Source: DAITBA01 sp036824005
GTDB taxonomy: Bacteria > Pseudomonadota > Gammaproteobacteria > Burkholderiales > Rhodocyclaceae
Assembly (NCBI GenBank): GCA_036824005.1
Contig: DAITBA010000020.1
Location: 1 to 64,000, forward strand
Direction of reading: 5' to 3'
DNA: 64,000 bases
Shown: piece by piece, positions 42,339 to 50,855 of the stretch
Layout of the letters: every line of letters begins with the position of its first letter
Position numbering within the stretch: position 1 is the stretch's first letter
Notes under the pieces: generated by a model
Databases searched by the model: none
What the model was told of the DNA's origin: nothing
Seen by the model: only the letters and a program-made list of their open reading frames with translations
Made by a program: the position numbers and the translations under genes

Positions 42339-44723
42339 TTATACCCGCAACCTGGCGGACAGTTCCTCCCCCGCCACCTCGATCATCGTCGTCAGCGCCG
42401 TCTCCACCTCGGCATCTGCGAGCGTTCTTTCAGTATCTTGCATAACTACTCGAAACGCAAGACTTTTTTCTCCGGACACAACACCCTTTCCGGCATACAG
42501 GTCGAACAACTGGACATCCTGCACGAGCGCTGGCGCCGCGCGGCGCAGGCAGTCCAGCAGCGCCTGCGCGCTCACGTCCTGGCGCACGAGCAGGGCGATA
42601 TCGCGCACTACTGCCGGAAAGCGTGACAGCTCCCGATAGCTCGGCAACGGTTGCCGCTCGAGCGGTCGCAGATCGAGCTCGAAGGCAACGGGGGCCGTGC
42701 CCAGCTCGTATTTCTGTACCCACTGGGGATGGATCTCGCCGATGACGCCGATCCGGCTGCCATCCAGGACGATGGCTGCCGAACGCCCGGGATGAAACGC
42801 TGGATGTGCGACGCGTTCGTAGCGCGCCACGCGCGGGGCAAGAATCGCCTCCACGTCGGCCTTGATATCGAAGAAATCTACCTCACGCGTCGGCACTCCC
42901 CATTGCTCCGTGACCGCTGGGCCGGCGCAAAGCGCCCCAAGCCGCAAAGGCTGATGGAACCCGGCCACGGCGTCGGCCGCCGCCTGCTGACTTGGCTCGC
43001 GAAGGAAGCAGCGCCCGACCTCAAACACGCGCACGCGATCGGTGCGCCTGCGCAGATTGGTCGCGAGATTGGCGACCAACCCGCCGATCAGGCTGGAGCG
43101 CATGACGCTCATCTGGCTGGCGATCGGATTGCTCAGCACCACCATATCGCGGCTGGCGCAAAAATCCTGCTCCCATTCGCGGTCGACGAAGCTGAAATTG
43201 ACCACCTCCTGGTAGTCGCGCCCCACCAGCCGCATGCGCAGGACGGAGACGGAACGCCGTTGTTCCTCGGCGTGCGGCATGCCGGTCGGCGAGGCCGGAG
43301 TCGTTGCGGGAATGTTGTCGTAGCCGTGCAGCCGCGCCAGTTCCTCGATCAGGTCCTCCTCGATGCCAATGTCGAATCGATACGACGGCGGCGTGACGAC
43401 GAAGTCCTCGCCTTCGCGCCGGAACTCGAAACCGAGCCCGCCGAGCAAGCGTTCGATCTGCCCGGCATCGAACCCGACTCCGAGCAGGCGCTGCGCCCGC
43501 GCCGGCCGCAGTCGCACCGGCGGCCGTTCGGGCAGGCGCGCTGCTGCTTCGGTGATTGGCCCAGCACGGCCGCCGCAGATGTCGACGATCAACTGCGTCG
43601 CCCGCTCGATGGCCCGGCGCGTTGCCGCGAAGTCGACACCGCGCTCGAACCGGTACGATGCGTCGCTGGAAAATCCGTAGCTGCGCGCCTTCCCCGCCAC
43701 CGCCTCGGGGGCGAAGAAAGCGCTTTCGAGGAACAAATCCGTCGTCGTCGCGCCAATGCCACTGTCCTCGCCACCCATGATCCCGGCAAGGGCAAGGACG
43801 CGAGCCTCGTCGCAAATCAGCAGCGTGTCGGCGGAGGGATCGACGGTCTGTTCATTGAGCAGCAGCAGCTTCTCTCCGGGACGGGGAAAGCGCACATGGA
43901 TGGCACCGGTGAGCTTGGCGTTGTCGAAGGCATGCAGCGGCTGCCCAAGCTCGAGCATGACGTAGTTGGTCACGTCGACCACGGCGCTGATGGAACGCAC
44001 GCCACTGCGCTCGAGCCGGCGCACCAGCCACGAGGGTGTCGGCGCAGCGGGATCGACGCCGCCTATTATCCGTCCGCAATAGCGCGGGCAGGCCTCAGGC
44101 GCATCGAGTACGATGTCGCGCCGGGCATCGATACATGTCGCCGCCGCGCCAATTTCCGGCACACTCAGCGGCGCACCCGTCAGCGCCGCCACTTCGCGGG
44201 CGATGCCGAGCAGGCTGAGGCAATCGCTACGATTGGGCGTGAGTTTCAAGGTAAACAGTTTGTCGTCGAGCCTGAGATGGTCGCGGATGTCGGCGCCCAC
44301 GGGTGCATCGGCGGCGAGCGTCAGCAAGCCGGCATGGTCCTGCGACAGGCCCAGCTCGCGCGCTGAACAGAGCATGCCGAAGGATTCGACGCCACGCACC
44401 TTGGCCGCCTTGATCGACAGGCCGGGCAGCTCGGCCCCGACCAACGCGCAGGGCACCTTAATGCCCACCGCGGCATTGGGTGCGCCGCAGACGATCTGCA
44501 GCGCCTCGCCCTGCCCGGCGTCGACGCGACACAGCTTGAGCTTGTCGGCATTGGGATGTCTGTCGCAGGACAATATCTGCGCCACGACCACGCCGATGAA
44601 CGCAGGCGCCACCGGCTGCTGGGCCTCGACTTCCAGACCGGCCATGGTCAACAGGTGCGCAAGTTCCCCGCTGGTGAGCGGCGGATTGACGAAAGTGCGC
44701 AGCCAGTGCTCGGAGAACTGCAT
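42339..44723 (-). CDS. pheT: Phenylalanine-tRNA ligase beta subunit
   Basis: This is the large subunit of the alpha2-beta2 synthetase that charges tRNA-Phe, at 794 residues. The N-terminal tRNA-binding (EMAP-like) domain spans about 40-150, the B3/B4 editing domain about 210-370, B5 about 400-470 and the FDX-ACB anticodon-binding domain the last 95 residues. It follows pheS by two bases and precedes ihfA by five. Confidence 0.97.
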   Translation of the reverse strand: MQFSEHWLRTFVNPPLTSGELAHLLTMAGLEVEAQQPVAPAFIGVVVAQILSCDRHPNADKLKLCRVDAGQGEALQIVCGAPNAAVGIKVPCALVGAELPGLSIKAAKVRGVESFGMLCSARELGLSQDHAGLLTLAADAPVGADIRDHLRLDDKLFTLKLTPNRSDCLSLLGIAREVAALTGAPLSVPEIGAAATCIDARRDIVLDAPEACPRYCGRIIGGVDPAAPTPSWLVRRLERSGVRSISAVVDVTNYVMLELGQPLHAFDNAKLTGAIHVRFPRPGEKLLLLNEQTVDPSADTLLICDEARVLALAGIMGGEDSGIGATTTDLFLESAFFAPEAVAGKARSYGFSSDASYRFERGVDFAATRRAIERATQLIVDICGGRAGPITEAAARLPERPPVRLRPARAQRLLGVGFDAGQIERLLGGLGFEFRREGEDFVVTPPSYRFDIGIEEDLIEELARLHGYDNIPATTPASPTGMPHAEEQRRSVSVLRMRLVGRDYQEVVNFSFVDREWEQDFCASRDMVVLSNPIASQMSVMRSSLIGGLVANLATNLRRRTDRVRVFEVGRCFLREPSQQAAADAVAGFHQPLRLGALCAGPAVTEQWGVPTREVDFFDIKADVEAILAPRVARYERVAHPAFHPGRSAAIVLDGSRIGVIGEIHPQWVQKYELGTAPVAFELDLRPLERQPLPSYRELSRFPAVVRDIALLVRQDVSAQALLDCLRRAAPALVQDVQLFDLYAGKGVVSGEKSLAFRVVMQDTERTLADAEVETALTTMIEVAGEELSARLRV

Positions 44724-44725
44724 GT

Positions 44726-45751
44726 TTATCTGAATTGACTCAGGAAGCGCAAGTCGCCGTCATAAAATAGGCGCAAATCGTTGATGCCATAGCGAAGCAT
44801 GGTGAGCCGGTCCGGGCCCATGCCAAAAGCGAAACCCTGATAGCGCTCACTGTCGATGCCCACGTGCCGTAGCACGTTGGGATGAACCATGCCGCTGCCG
44901 GCCACCTCGAGCCATCCGGAATGGCTGCACACGCGGCAGCCTTTGCCGTCGCAGAAGACACAGCCCATGTCCACCTCCGCCGAAGGTTCAGTGAACGGGA
45001 AGAACGACGGACGGAAGCGCACGCGCAGATCGTCCTTTTCGAAGAAGCGGCGCAGAAACTCTGCCAACACGCCCTTGAGATCGGCGAAGCTGACCGTTTC
45101 GTCCACCCACAGTCCCTCCACCTGATGAAACATGGGTGAATGGGTGGCATCGGAGTCGACGCGGTAGACGCGCCCCGGCGCGATCGTCTTGATCGGCGGC
45201 TTGTGCTGTTGCATGTAGCGCACCTGGATCGGCGAGGTATGGGTGCGCAGCAGAAGTCCCGGCGCGTTCTCGATGTAGAACGTGTCATGCATGGAACGCG
45301 CCGGATGGTTCTCGGGCGTGTTCAATGCAGTGAAGTTGTGGAAGTCGGTTTCGATCTCCGGTCCGTCGGCCACGTCGAAGCCGATGGAGCGGAACAGCGC
45401 TTCGATGCGCTCCAGGGTCCGGGTTGCCGGATGGAGCCCGCCGACGCCCAGACCGCGGCCCGGGAGCGTGACGTCGAGCGCCTCCTCGCGCAGGCGCGAC
45501 TCCAAGGCAGTGCGCTTGAGCGCCTGCCGCCGGGACTCCAGCGCCGCCTCGATCTTCTCCTTGGCGCTGTTGATCGCCGCCCCGGCGGCACGGCGATCCT
45601 CCGGCGACAGCTTGGCCAGTCCCTTGAGCAGTTCGGTCAGCGAACCGCTCTTGCCCAGGAAACCCGCCTTTGCTTTCTCAAGCTGTGCGGCATCGTCGAT
45701 CGCCGCAAACTCGGCAGCAGCGCGCGAAACCAGTTGCTCGACGTCGTTCAT
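44726..45751 (-). CDS. pheS: Phenylalanine-tRNA ligase alpha subunit
   Basis: This catalytic subunit of 341 residues has an N-terminal coiled coil (1-90) followed by the class II core. Motif 2 has FHQVEGLWVDETVSFADLKG and motif 3 has GMGPDRLTMLRYGINDLR. The zinc-like cysteines CVFCDGKGCRVCSHSGW are present in the middle. The 132-base gap from rplT holds a hairpin close to its start codon. It is in the thrS-infC-rpmI-rplT-pheST-ihfA string. Confidence 0.97.
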   Translation of the reverse strand: MNDVEQLVSRAAAEFAAIDDAAQLEKAKAGFLGKSGSLTELLKGLAKLSPEDRRAAGAAINSAKEKIEAALESRRQALKRTALESRLREEALDVTLPGRGLGVGGLHPATRTLERIEALFRSIGFDVADGPEIETDFHNFTALNTPENHPARSMHDTFYIENAPGLLLRTHTSPIQVRYMQQHKPPIKTIAPGRVYRVDSDATHSPMFHQVEGLWVDETVSFADLKGVLAEFLRRFFEKDDLRVRFRPSFFPFTEPSAEVDMGCVFCDGKGCRVCSHSGWLEVAGSGMVHPNVLRHVGIDSERYQGFAFGMGPDRLTMLRYGINDLRLFYDGDLRFLSQFR

Positions 45752-45765
45752 GACTCAACTTACAC

Positions 45766-45789
45766 AAGGCGCGGCCAAATGGCCGCCTT
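45766..45789 (-). repeat. Hairpin in the pheS leader
   Basis: AAGGC pairs with GCCTT and GGCC with GGCC around an AAAT loop, with a 2-base bulge. It ends 15 bases before the pheS ATG. There is no T-run, so it is not a classical terminator; it may affect translation initiation or be incidental. Confidence 0.4.
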
Positions 45790-45884
45790 AGTGCAGGGCC
45801 GGATCATCGACAGAACCGAACCATGCGGCACGGCCAACGGCAGGCGGAGACCGACGGTTCGGGCCTCCCTCCTCCGGCGTCCGG

Positions 45885-46244
45885 CTATGTAGCGAGCTTT
45901 GCCTTAGCCTGGTTGGCGATCTGGGCAAATGCAGGCTTATCGAACACCGCCAGATCGGCGAGCACCTTGCGATCCACCTCGATCTCCGCCTTCTTGAGGC
46001 CGTTTATGAGCAGGCTGTAGTTCAGTCCCAGTTCCCGGGCTGCAGCGTTGATGCGGGCAATCCACAGGGAACGAAACTGGCGTTTGCGCTGGCGGCGATC
46101 GCGATAGGCATACTGCCCCGCCTTCATCACCGCTTCTTTGGCGATCCGATATACGCTATTGCGACGACCGCGATAGCCCTTCGCCTGGTCGAGTACCTTC
46201 TTATGACGAGCGCGAGCCGTCACACCGCGTTTGACGCGTGGCAT
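45885..46244 (-). CDS. rplT: 50S ribosomal protein L20
   Basis: This early-binding ribosomal protein of 119 residues starts MPRVKRGVTARARHKKVLDQAKGYRGRRNSVYRIAKEAV. In E. coli L20 represses rpmI-rplT translation by binding the mRNA; the infC-rpmI-rplT order is kept here, so similar control is plausible. It follows rpmI by 12 bases. Confidence 0.98.
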   Translation of the reverse strand: MPRVKRGVTARARHKKVLDQAKGYRGRRNSVYRIAKEAVMKAGQYAYRDRRQRKRQFRSLWIARINAAARELGLNYSLLINGLKKAEIEVDRKVLADLAVFDKPAFAQIANQAKAKLAT

Positions 46245-46256
46245 GGCAGACCTCCG

Positions 46257-46454
46257 TTATGCGTAGGGGAGCATCGAGCGAACCTGCTGCACGTCCGAGG
46301 CACGTACCTCGGTCACGCCGCGCAGGTGGCGCTTCGACTTCGTGGTTTTCTTGGTCAGGATGTGGCGCTTGAACGCCTGCGAGCGCTTGATACTGCCGCC
46401 CGGGCGGACCCTGAAGCGCTTGGCTGCGCCCTTCTTCGACTTCATCTTCGGCAT
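46257..46454 (-). CDS. rpmI: 50S ribosomal protein L35
   Basis: This small basic protein of 65 residues has the L35 core MPKMKSKKGAAKRFRVRPGGSIKRSQAFKRHILTKKTTKSKRHLRG. It is placed between infC and rplT. A 135-base gap separates it from infC, long enough for an mRNA operator for L20, though I cannot demonstrate the fold. Confidence 0.98.
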   Translation of the reverse strand: MPKMKSKKGAAKRFRVRPGGSIKRSQAFKRHILTKKTTKSKRHLRGVTEVRASDVQQVRSMLPYA

Positions 46455-46589
46455 TTGCGAACTCCAGTGTTATCACATGGCACCAGGTGGCTCTCCGGCT
46501 GAGAGCGCTTCGACGACCCGTAGCCACTTGTCACATCCCCCACTGCCGAGAGGCACCCTCTTTGCCGCCGAGCTCAGGGGAAGAACTGC

Positions 46590-47123
46590 TCAGTGCTTCT
46601 TCTTGTTCGGCGCCAGCACCATGACGAGTTGGCGCCCTTCCATCTTCGGGAACTGCTCCACCGTACCGTAGGGCTCCAGGTCAGCCTTTACCCGCTCGAG
46701 CAGGCGCACACCGAATTCCTGGTGGGCCATCTCCCGGCCACGAAATCGCAGCGTAACCTTGGTCTTATCGCCTTCCTGCAGGAAGCGCACCAGATTGCGC
46801 AACTTGATCTGGTAGTCGCCTTCGTCGGTGCCCGGCCGGAACTTGATCTCCTTGACCTGAATCTGCTTCTGCTTGAGCTTGGCCTCGTGGGCCTTCTTCG
46901 CCTCGTGGTACTTGAACTTGCCGTAATCCATCAACCGGCAGACTGGCGGTTTCGCCAGCGGCGCAATCTCGACAAGATCCACGCCGGCCTCCTCGGCCAT
47001 CCTCAGCGCTGCCTGAACCGTTACGATCCCGACTTGTTCGCCCGCTTCTCCGATCAATCGGATTTCCGGCGCGTTGATTTCTTCGTTTAAACGCTGCGCC
47101 CTGCTGCTGGTCTGCTGTGCGAT
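46590..47123 (-). CDS. infC: Translation initiation factor IF-3 with an ATC start
   Basis: IF-3 (177 residues) keeps ribosomal subunits apart and checks the start codon. The core is unmistakable (RLIGEAGEQVGIV, DLVEIAPLAKPPVCRLMDYGKFKYHEAKK, IKFRPGTDEGDYQIKLRN, FPKMEGRQLVMVLAPNKKK). No ATG, GTG or TTG fits its N-terminus. A TTG at 47057 would remove 22 conserved residues (AQQTSSRAQRLNEEINAPEI). An ATC at 47123-47121 immediately precedes AQQ, and GAGGAG lies nine bases upstream of it, so it is taken as the start. E. coli infC uses ATT for autoregulation; ATC would act likewise. The length then equals the family norm. It starts 27 bases after thrS. Confidence 0.9.
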   Translation of the reverse strand: MAQQTSSRAQRLNEEINAPEIRLIGEAGEQVGIVTVQAALRMAEEAGVDLVEIAPLAKPPVCRLMDYGKFKYHEAKKAHEAKLKQKQIQVKEIKFRPGTDEGDYQIKLRNLVRFLQEGDKTKVTLRFRGREMAHQEFGVRLLERVKADLEPYGTVEQFPKMEGRQLVMVLAPNKKKH

Positions 47124-47150
47124 GGTCTGCGTCTCCTCGAAAACAAAAAA

Positions 47151-49067
47151 TCAAGCCGTGCCCGCCCGCTCGTCGCGTTCGCGTCGAACTAACTCTAGGA
47201 ACGCATCGAGGGACATCTGCCCAAGGTCCTTCCCACCCCGGGCACGCACGGCCACCATTGTGGCGGCTTTCTCCTTGTCGCCCACGACCAGGAGATAGGG
47301 CCGCCTATGCATGCTATGTTCTCGTATTTTATAGTTAATTTTCTCGTTGCGCAAATCTGCATCAGCGCGGAAGCCGGCGTCACGCAGGCGCGCCGCAACA
47401 TTGCCGGCATAGCCCGCCTGCGCCTCCGAGATGTTCATCACGACCGCCTGCACCGGTGACAGCCAGAGCGGAAAGGCGCCGGCGTGGTGCTCGATCAGGA
47501 TGCCGATGAAGCGCTCGAGCGATCCCAGAATGGCACGATGCAACATCACGGGCGTCTTGCGGGTGTTGTCCTCCGCGACGTATTCCGCACCCAGCCTGCC
47601 CGGCAGCGCAAAGTCGAGCTGCAGTGTGCCGCACTGCCAGACTCGACTCAGGCAGTCTTTGAGCGAGAACTCGATCTTCGGCCCGTAGAACGCGCCTTCG
47701 CCGGGCTGCAGCTCGTACTTCAGTCCTTTGGCGTCGAGGGCCTGCGCCAGCGCCGCTTCGGCACGATCCCAGGTGTCATCAGCGCCGATGCGCTTCTCCG
47801 GACGCGTGGACAACTTGACCAGGATCTCGTCGAAGCCGAAATCGGCGTAGACCTTACGCAACAGGTCGATAAAGGCAAGCGACTCACCCAGGACCTGATC
47901 CTCGGTGCAGAAGATGTGCGCGTCGTCCTGCACGAAACCGCGCACGCGCATGATGCCGTGCAGGGCACCCGAAGGCTCATTACGATGGCATGATCCGAAC
48001 TCAGCCAGGCGCAGCGGCAGATCGCGGTAACTCTTGATACCCTGGTTGAATATCTGGATGTGCCCCGGGCAGTTCATCGGCTTGACGGCGTAATCCCGCT
48101 CCTCGGCCGTGGTCGTAAACATGTTTTCGGCATACATCTGCCAATGGCCGGAGCGCTCCCAGAGGCTGCGTTCCATGACTTGCGGCGTGCGCACCTCGCG
48201 GTAACCGTGCTCGCGCAGCAGGCAACGCATGTACTGTTCGATTTCCTGCCAGACGATCCAGCCGTGGGGATGCCAGAACACCATCCCCGGCGCTTCCTCC
48301 TGAAGATGGAATAGATCGAGCTGGCGGCCGATGCGTCGGTGATCGCGCTTTTCCGCCTCCTCCAGCATGTGAAGGTAGGCGTCCTGCTCCTCCTTCTTCG
48401 CCCACGCCGTGCCGTATATTCGCTGCAGCATCTCGTTGCGCGAATCGCCCCGCCAGTAGGCGCCGGCGACTTTCATCAGCTTGAAGACCTTGAGCCGGCC
48501 CATCGACGGAACGTGAGGTCCGCGGCAAAGATCGACGAAATCCCCCTCGCGATAGACGGACACCTCTTCACCGGCGGGAATCGAGCCGACAATTTCCGCC
48601 TTGTAGTGCTCGCCGATACTCTTGAAGAACTCCACCGCCTTGTCCCGCGCCCAAACCTCGCGTACCACCGGAAAGTCTTTCTTCGCCAGCTCGTGCATGC
48701 GCTGCTCGATCCGGGACAGATCCTCCGGCGTGAAAGGACGCTTGTAGGAGAAATCGTAGTAGAAGCCGTTTTCGATCACCGGTCCGATCGTCACTTGGGC
48801 ATCGGGAAACAGCTCCTTCACGGCATAGGCAAGCAAATGCGCCGTCGAGTGGCGCAGAACCTCCAGTCCCTCCGCGTCCTTGTCCGTGATGATTGCGAGC
48901 GAGGCGTCGCTGTCCATGCGCGCGGACGTATCGACCAGCCGACCGTTCACTTTCCCCGCCAGCGCCGCTTTCGCCAGCCCAGGGCCGATCGAGGCGGCGA
49001 CTTCGGCGACCGATACTGAGCCATCAAAGGATCGGACGGCACCGTCCGGCAACGTGATCTTCGGCAT
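47151..49067 (-). CDS. thrS: Threonine-tRNA ligase
   Basis: This class II synthetase of 638 residues charges tRNA-Thr and edits mischarged Ser-tRNA-Thr. An N-terminal TGS domain (1-62) is followed by the editing domain with HSTAHLLAYAV near 74, the catalytic core with zinc Cys in MNCPGHIQIF and RRPYLLVVGDKE in the anticodon-binding domain. GGAGATGAG precedes the ATG. A terminator hairpin ends about 19 bases before the start, so expression must depend on read-through or on a start site just past the hairpin. It heads the translation operon. Confidence 0.97.
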   Translation of the reverse strand: MPKITLPDGAVRSFDGSVSVAEVAASIGPGLAKAALAGKVNGRLVDTSARMDSDASLAIITDKDAEGLEVLRHSTAHLLAYAVKELFPDAQVTIGPVIENGFYYDFSYKRPFTPEDLSRIEQRMHELAKKDFPVVREVWARDKAVEFFKSIGEHYKAEIVGSIPAGEEVSVYREGDFVDLCRGPHVPSMGRLKVFKLMKVAGAYWRGDSRNEMLQRIYGTAWAKKEEQDAYLHMLEEAEKRDHRRIGRQLDLFHLQEEAPGMVFWHPHGWIVWQEIEQYMRCLLREHGYREVRTPQVMERSLWERSGHWQMYAENMFTTTAEERDYAVKPMNCPGHIQIFNQGIKSYRDLPLRLAEFGSCHRNEPSGALHGIMRVRGFVQDDAHIFCTEDQVLGESLAFIDLLRKVYADFGFDEILVKLSTRPEKRIGADDTWDRAEAALAQALDAKGLKYELQPGEGAFYGPKIEFSLKDCLSRVWQCGTLQLDFALPGRLGAEYVAEDNTRKTPVMLHRAILGSLERFIGILIEHHAGAFPLWLSPVQAVVMNISEAQAGYAGNVAARLRDAGFRADADLRNEKINYKIREHSMHRRPYLLVVGDKEKAATMVAVRARGGKDLGQMSLDAFLELVRRERDERAGTA

Positions 49068-49085
49068 GGCAAACTCATCTCCGGC

Positions 49086-49113
49086 AAAAAAAAAGTGCGG
49101 CCGAGCCGCACTT
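49086..49113 (-). terminator. Rho-independent terminator between tRNA-Val and thrS
   Basis: A perfect 9-bp stem (49093-49101 with 49105-49113, 3-base loop) is followed on the minus strand by a run of nine T. It ends only 19 bases before the thrS ATG. It can end the tRNA-Val transcript or act as an attenuator for thrS. Confidence 0.85.
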
Positions 49114-49137
49114 CTTCGTAATCGAGGGCGAACCCGT

Positions 49138-49182
49138 TCAGTTCTGACGCAGCAGGGATGTCTTGCAAGTTCGCGGTGTCAT
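49138..49182 (-). CDS. Candidate threonine leader peptide before thrS
   Basis: A 14-codon frame (MTPRTCKTSLLRQN) starts with ATG at 49182 and ends at TGA 49138-49140, 24 bases before the terminator hairpin. Three of the 14 codons are Thr (positions 2, 5, 8), which is suggestive for thrS attenuation but could be chance. The ribosome site is weak (AAAGGG twelve bases upstream). Part of the frame, CCGCGAACTT, could pair with AAGTGCGG of the terminator stem as an antiterminator. Confidence 0.3.
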   Translation of the reverse strand: MTPRTCKTSLLRQN

Positions 49183-49219
49183 AACCCGAGGCCCTTTCGA
49201 TGCCTTTGCGTGGAAGCCG

Positions 49220-49295
49220 TGGTAGGCGCGATTGGACTCGAACCAACGACCCCTACCATGTCAAGGTAGTGCTCTAACCAGCTGAGCTACGCGCC
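49220..49295 (-). tRNA. tRNA-Val (anticodon GAC)
   Basis: The 76-base cloverleaf has acceptor pair GGCGCGT/ATCGCGCC-type, anticodon stem CTACC/GGTAG with loop TTGACAT, T loop TTCGAGT and encoded CCA. It lies 152 bases upstream of thrS on the same strand. Confidence 0.97.
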
Positions 49296-49352
49296 TAGAA
49301 GAGCAGCATTCTAGCCAAAGGCGGCGGGCAACACAACCGAGACGCGCGCCGT

Positions 49353-49607
49353 TCAGCCGCGCAAGTCGAGGATCGCGCTTCTAATGCTCTCCAGCTCCTG
49401 GCGCGGATTCTCGTACCGGCCGTACTCGTGGCTCGTCCTGGCATACCAGTAACGGCTGTTCGATGCGTCGCCCTCGATCTTGTGCAACACGGCGTGGATC
49501 CAGCAGGACAGCTCATCGGAGCGCACCTGCACGATCACATGGGCGCGATCCCACTCGCCGGCCAGGGCGGCGTCGATGGCTTCGATACGGGGGTCGTCTG
49601 TCTGCAT
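49353..49607 (-). CDS. Conserved small protein of unknown function
   Basis: This 84-residue acidic soluble protein has the pattern WIHAVLHKIEGDASNSRYWYARTSHEYGRYENPRQELESI. Similar small proteins with an H-x-x-x-H-K-x-x-G-D-x-x-N-x-x-Y-W-Y signature occur in many proteobacteria and remain uncharacterised. It follows the exonuclease gene by 45 bases and may share its transcript. tRNA-Val lies next on the same strand. Confidence 0.75.
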   Translation of the reverse strand: MQTDDPRIEAIDAALAGEWDRAHVIVQVRSDELSCWIHAVLHKIEGDASNSRYWYARTSHEYGRYENPRQELESIRSAILDLRG

Positions 49608-49652
49608 GGCGGCGCTTGCTCAATCTGAATGCTTCGTCCGGGACATCCTCGG

Positions 49653-50429
49653 TCACGCCGGCCAGTGTTCGAGAAAGGTCCGCCAATGCGGTTGCTTGAG
49701 CGCGGCAAGCGTCGAGCGAGTGTGCTCGCACTCCCGGGCATAGGCATCGCGGCCGAGAACGCCACGCATGCACTGAAAGCGCAGAAAGACGAGGAAGGTA
49801 TTGACCACGTCCGTCTCGCAATAGTTGCGGATCTCAGCGATCTCTCCGGCGCGATAGGCGGACCACACCTCGGAGCCGTCCATTCCCAGTTTGCCCGGAA
49901 ATCCAATCAGCTTCGCCAGTTCGTCGAGCGGCGCGTTGGCCCGCGGCTGATACAGGGCGAGCAAATCCATGAGGTCGAGATGGCGCGTGTGGTAACGGCT
50001 GATGTAGTTGTTCCACTTGAATTCGCGGTCGTCCTCGCCCATGTCCCAGTAGCGGGGCGCGGAAACACCATGGATGAGGCCGCGATAATGCAGCACCGGC
50101 AGGTCGAAGCCGCCGCCGTTCCACGACACCAGTTGCGGCGTGTACTTCTCGATGCCGTCGAAGAAACGTTGAATGATCTCGCCCTCTCCCGACTCCGGCT
50201 CTGCCAGCGACCAGACACGGAACTGGCGCTCGTCGCGCATGGCGCAAGACACCACCAGGACGCGCTGCAGATGCAGGGGCAGAAAGTCGTTACCCGTAGC
50301 GGCGCGCCGTTTCTGGAACGCCAACTCGGCGACCTCGTCATCGCTCAGCGACGCATCGAGCCCGTAGAGCAGGCGCAGGCCGGCCACATCCGGCACCGTC
50401 TCGATGTCGAAGACGAGTGTCGGCGTCAT
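49653..50429 (-). CDS. PolB-like 3'-5' exonuclease
   Basis: This predicted DEDD-type exonuclease of 258 residues resembles the proofreading domain of B-family DNA polymerases without a polymerase part. ExoI is VFDIETVPD (Asp8, Glu10), ExoII is SWNGGGFDLPVL, and ExoIII is the YCETDVVNTFLVFLRF region. The frame extends 33 codons upstream, but the ATG at 50429 opens directly into the ExoI strand and overlaps the ydbL stop by four bases. Its role in repair or RNA/DNA end processing is not known. Confidence 0.88.
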   Translation of the reverse strand: MTPTLVFDIETVPDVAGLRLLYGLDASLSDDEVAELAFQKRRAATGNDFLPLHLQRVLVVSCAMRDERQFRVWSLAEPESGEGEIIQRFFDGIEKYTPQLVSWNGGGFDLPVLHYRGLIHGVSAPRYWDMGEDDREFKWNNYISRYHTRHLDLMDLLALYQPRANAPLDELAKLIGFPGKLGMDGSEVWSAYRAGEIAEIRNYCETDVVNTFLVFLRFQCMRGVLGRDAYARECEHTRSTLAALKQPHWRTFLEHWPA

Positions 50430-50845
50430 TTCCGGACCCAAGCCCCGCCAGCACCCTGCACGTACCAGCCGGGCTGGGCCTTGTCGACCCAACGCTGGGC
50501 AAAGGTGTTGCGGACGTCGGCCTCCCACTCCGGATGGCCGTTGGCGCGGGCAATTTCCCGGTACAGCGCAGCGCGATCGCTGTTCTCCGAGGAGATCAGG
50601 GCCGACACTGCCTGGCGCTGGGCCAACGGCACAGCGTTGGCATCGCGCAGCTCGATGCGCCCGTCGCCGGTCAATCCGACTGCCCCAGACCCGAAGTGCG
50701 GCGCAAGCTGAGTGTGACGCTGCTGCATTGCCGCCTTGAGCGCCGCAATCGCCGGCGTGTTGATCTCCAGATTGCCCTGGGCCGCCAGCGTCCCCGCCGC
50801 CAGCAGCAGCGCCAGCGCCAGCAGCGCACGAATTGTCGCGGTCAT
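50426..50845 (-). CDS. ydbL: YdbL family periplasmic protein (DUF1318)
   Basis: This exported protein of 139 residues has a signal peptide (about 1-22, ending TLAA) and the DUF1318 pattern (INTPAIAALKAAMQQRHTQL, NAVPLAQRQAVSALISSENSDRAALYREIARANGHPEWEADVRNTFAQRWVDKAQPGWYVQ). In E. coli YdbL supports the YdbH-YnbE lipid-transport bridge. The ATG at 50845, with GAGGAG upstream, is preferred to an upstream frame overlapping ynbE. Confidence 0.88.
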   Translation of the reverse strand: MTATIRALLALALLLAAGTLAAQGNLEINTPAIAALKAAMQQRHTQLAPHFGSGAVGLTGDGRIELRDANAVPLAQRQAVSALISSENSDRAALYREIARANGHPEWEADVRNTFAQRWVDKAQPGWYVQGAGGAWVRK

Positions 50846-50855
50846 ACCCTGCTCC

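Noticed and set aside
42651..44366. Long open frame of 571 codons antisense to pheT
   Set aside because: pheT is certain from its sequence. High-GC coding DNA often leaves long open antisense frames, and this one has no recognisable domain.
46590..47057. infC starting at TTG 47057
   Set aside because: It removes a conserved N-terminal segment that continues in frame up to the ATC at 47123, which has a proper ribosome site.
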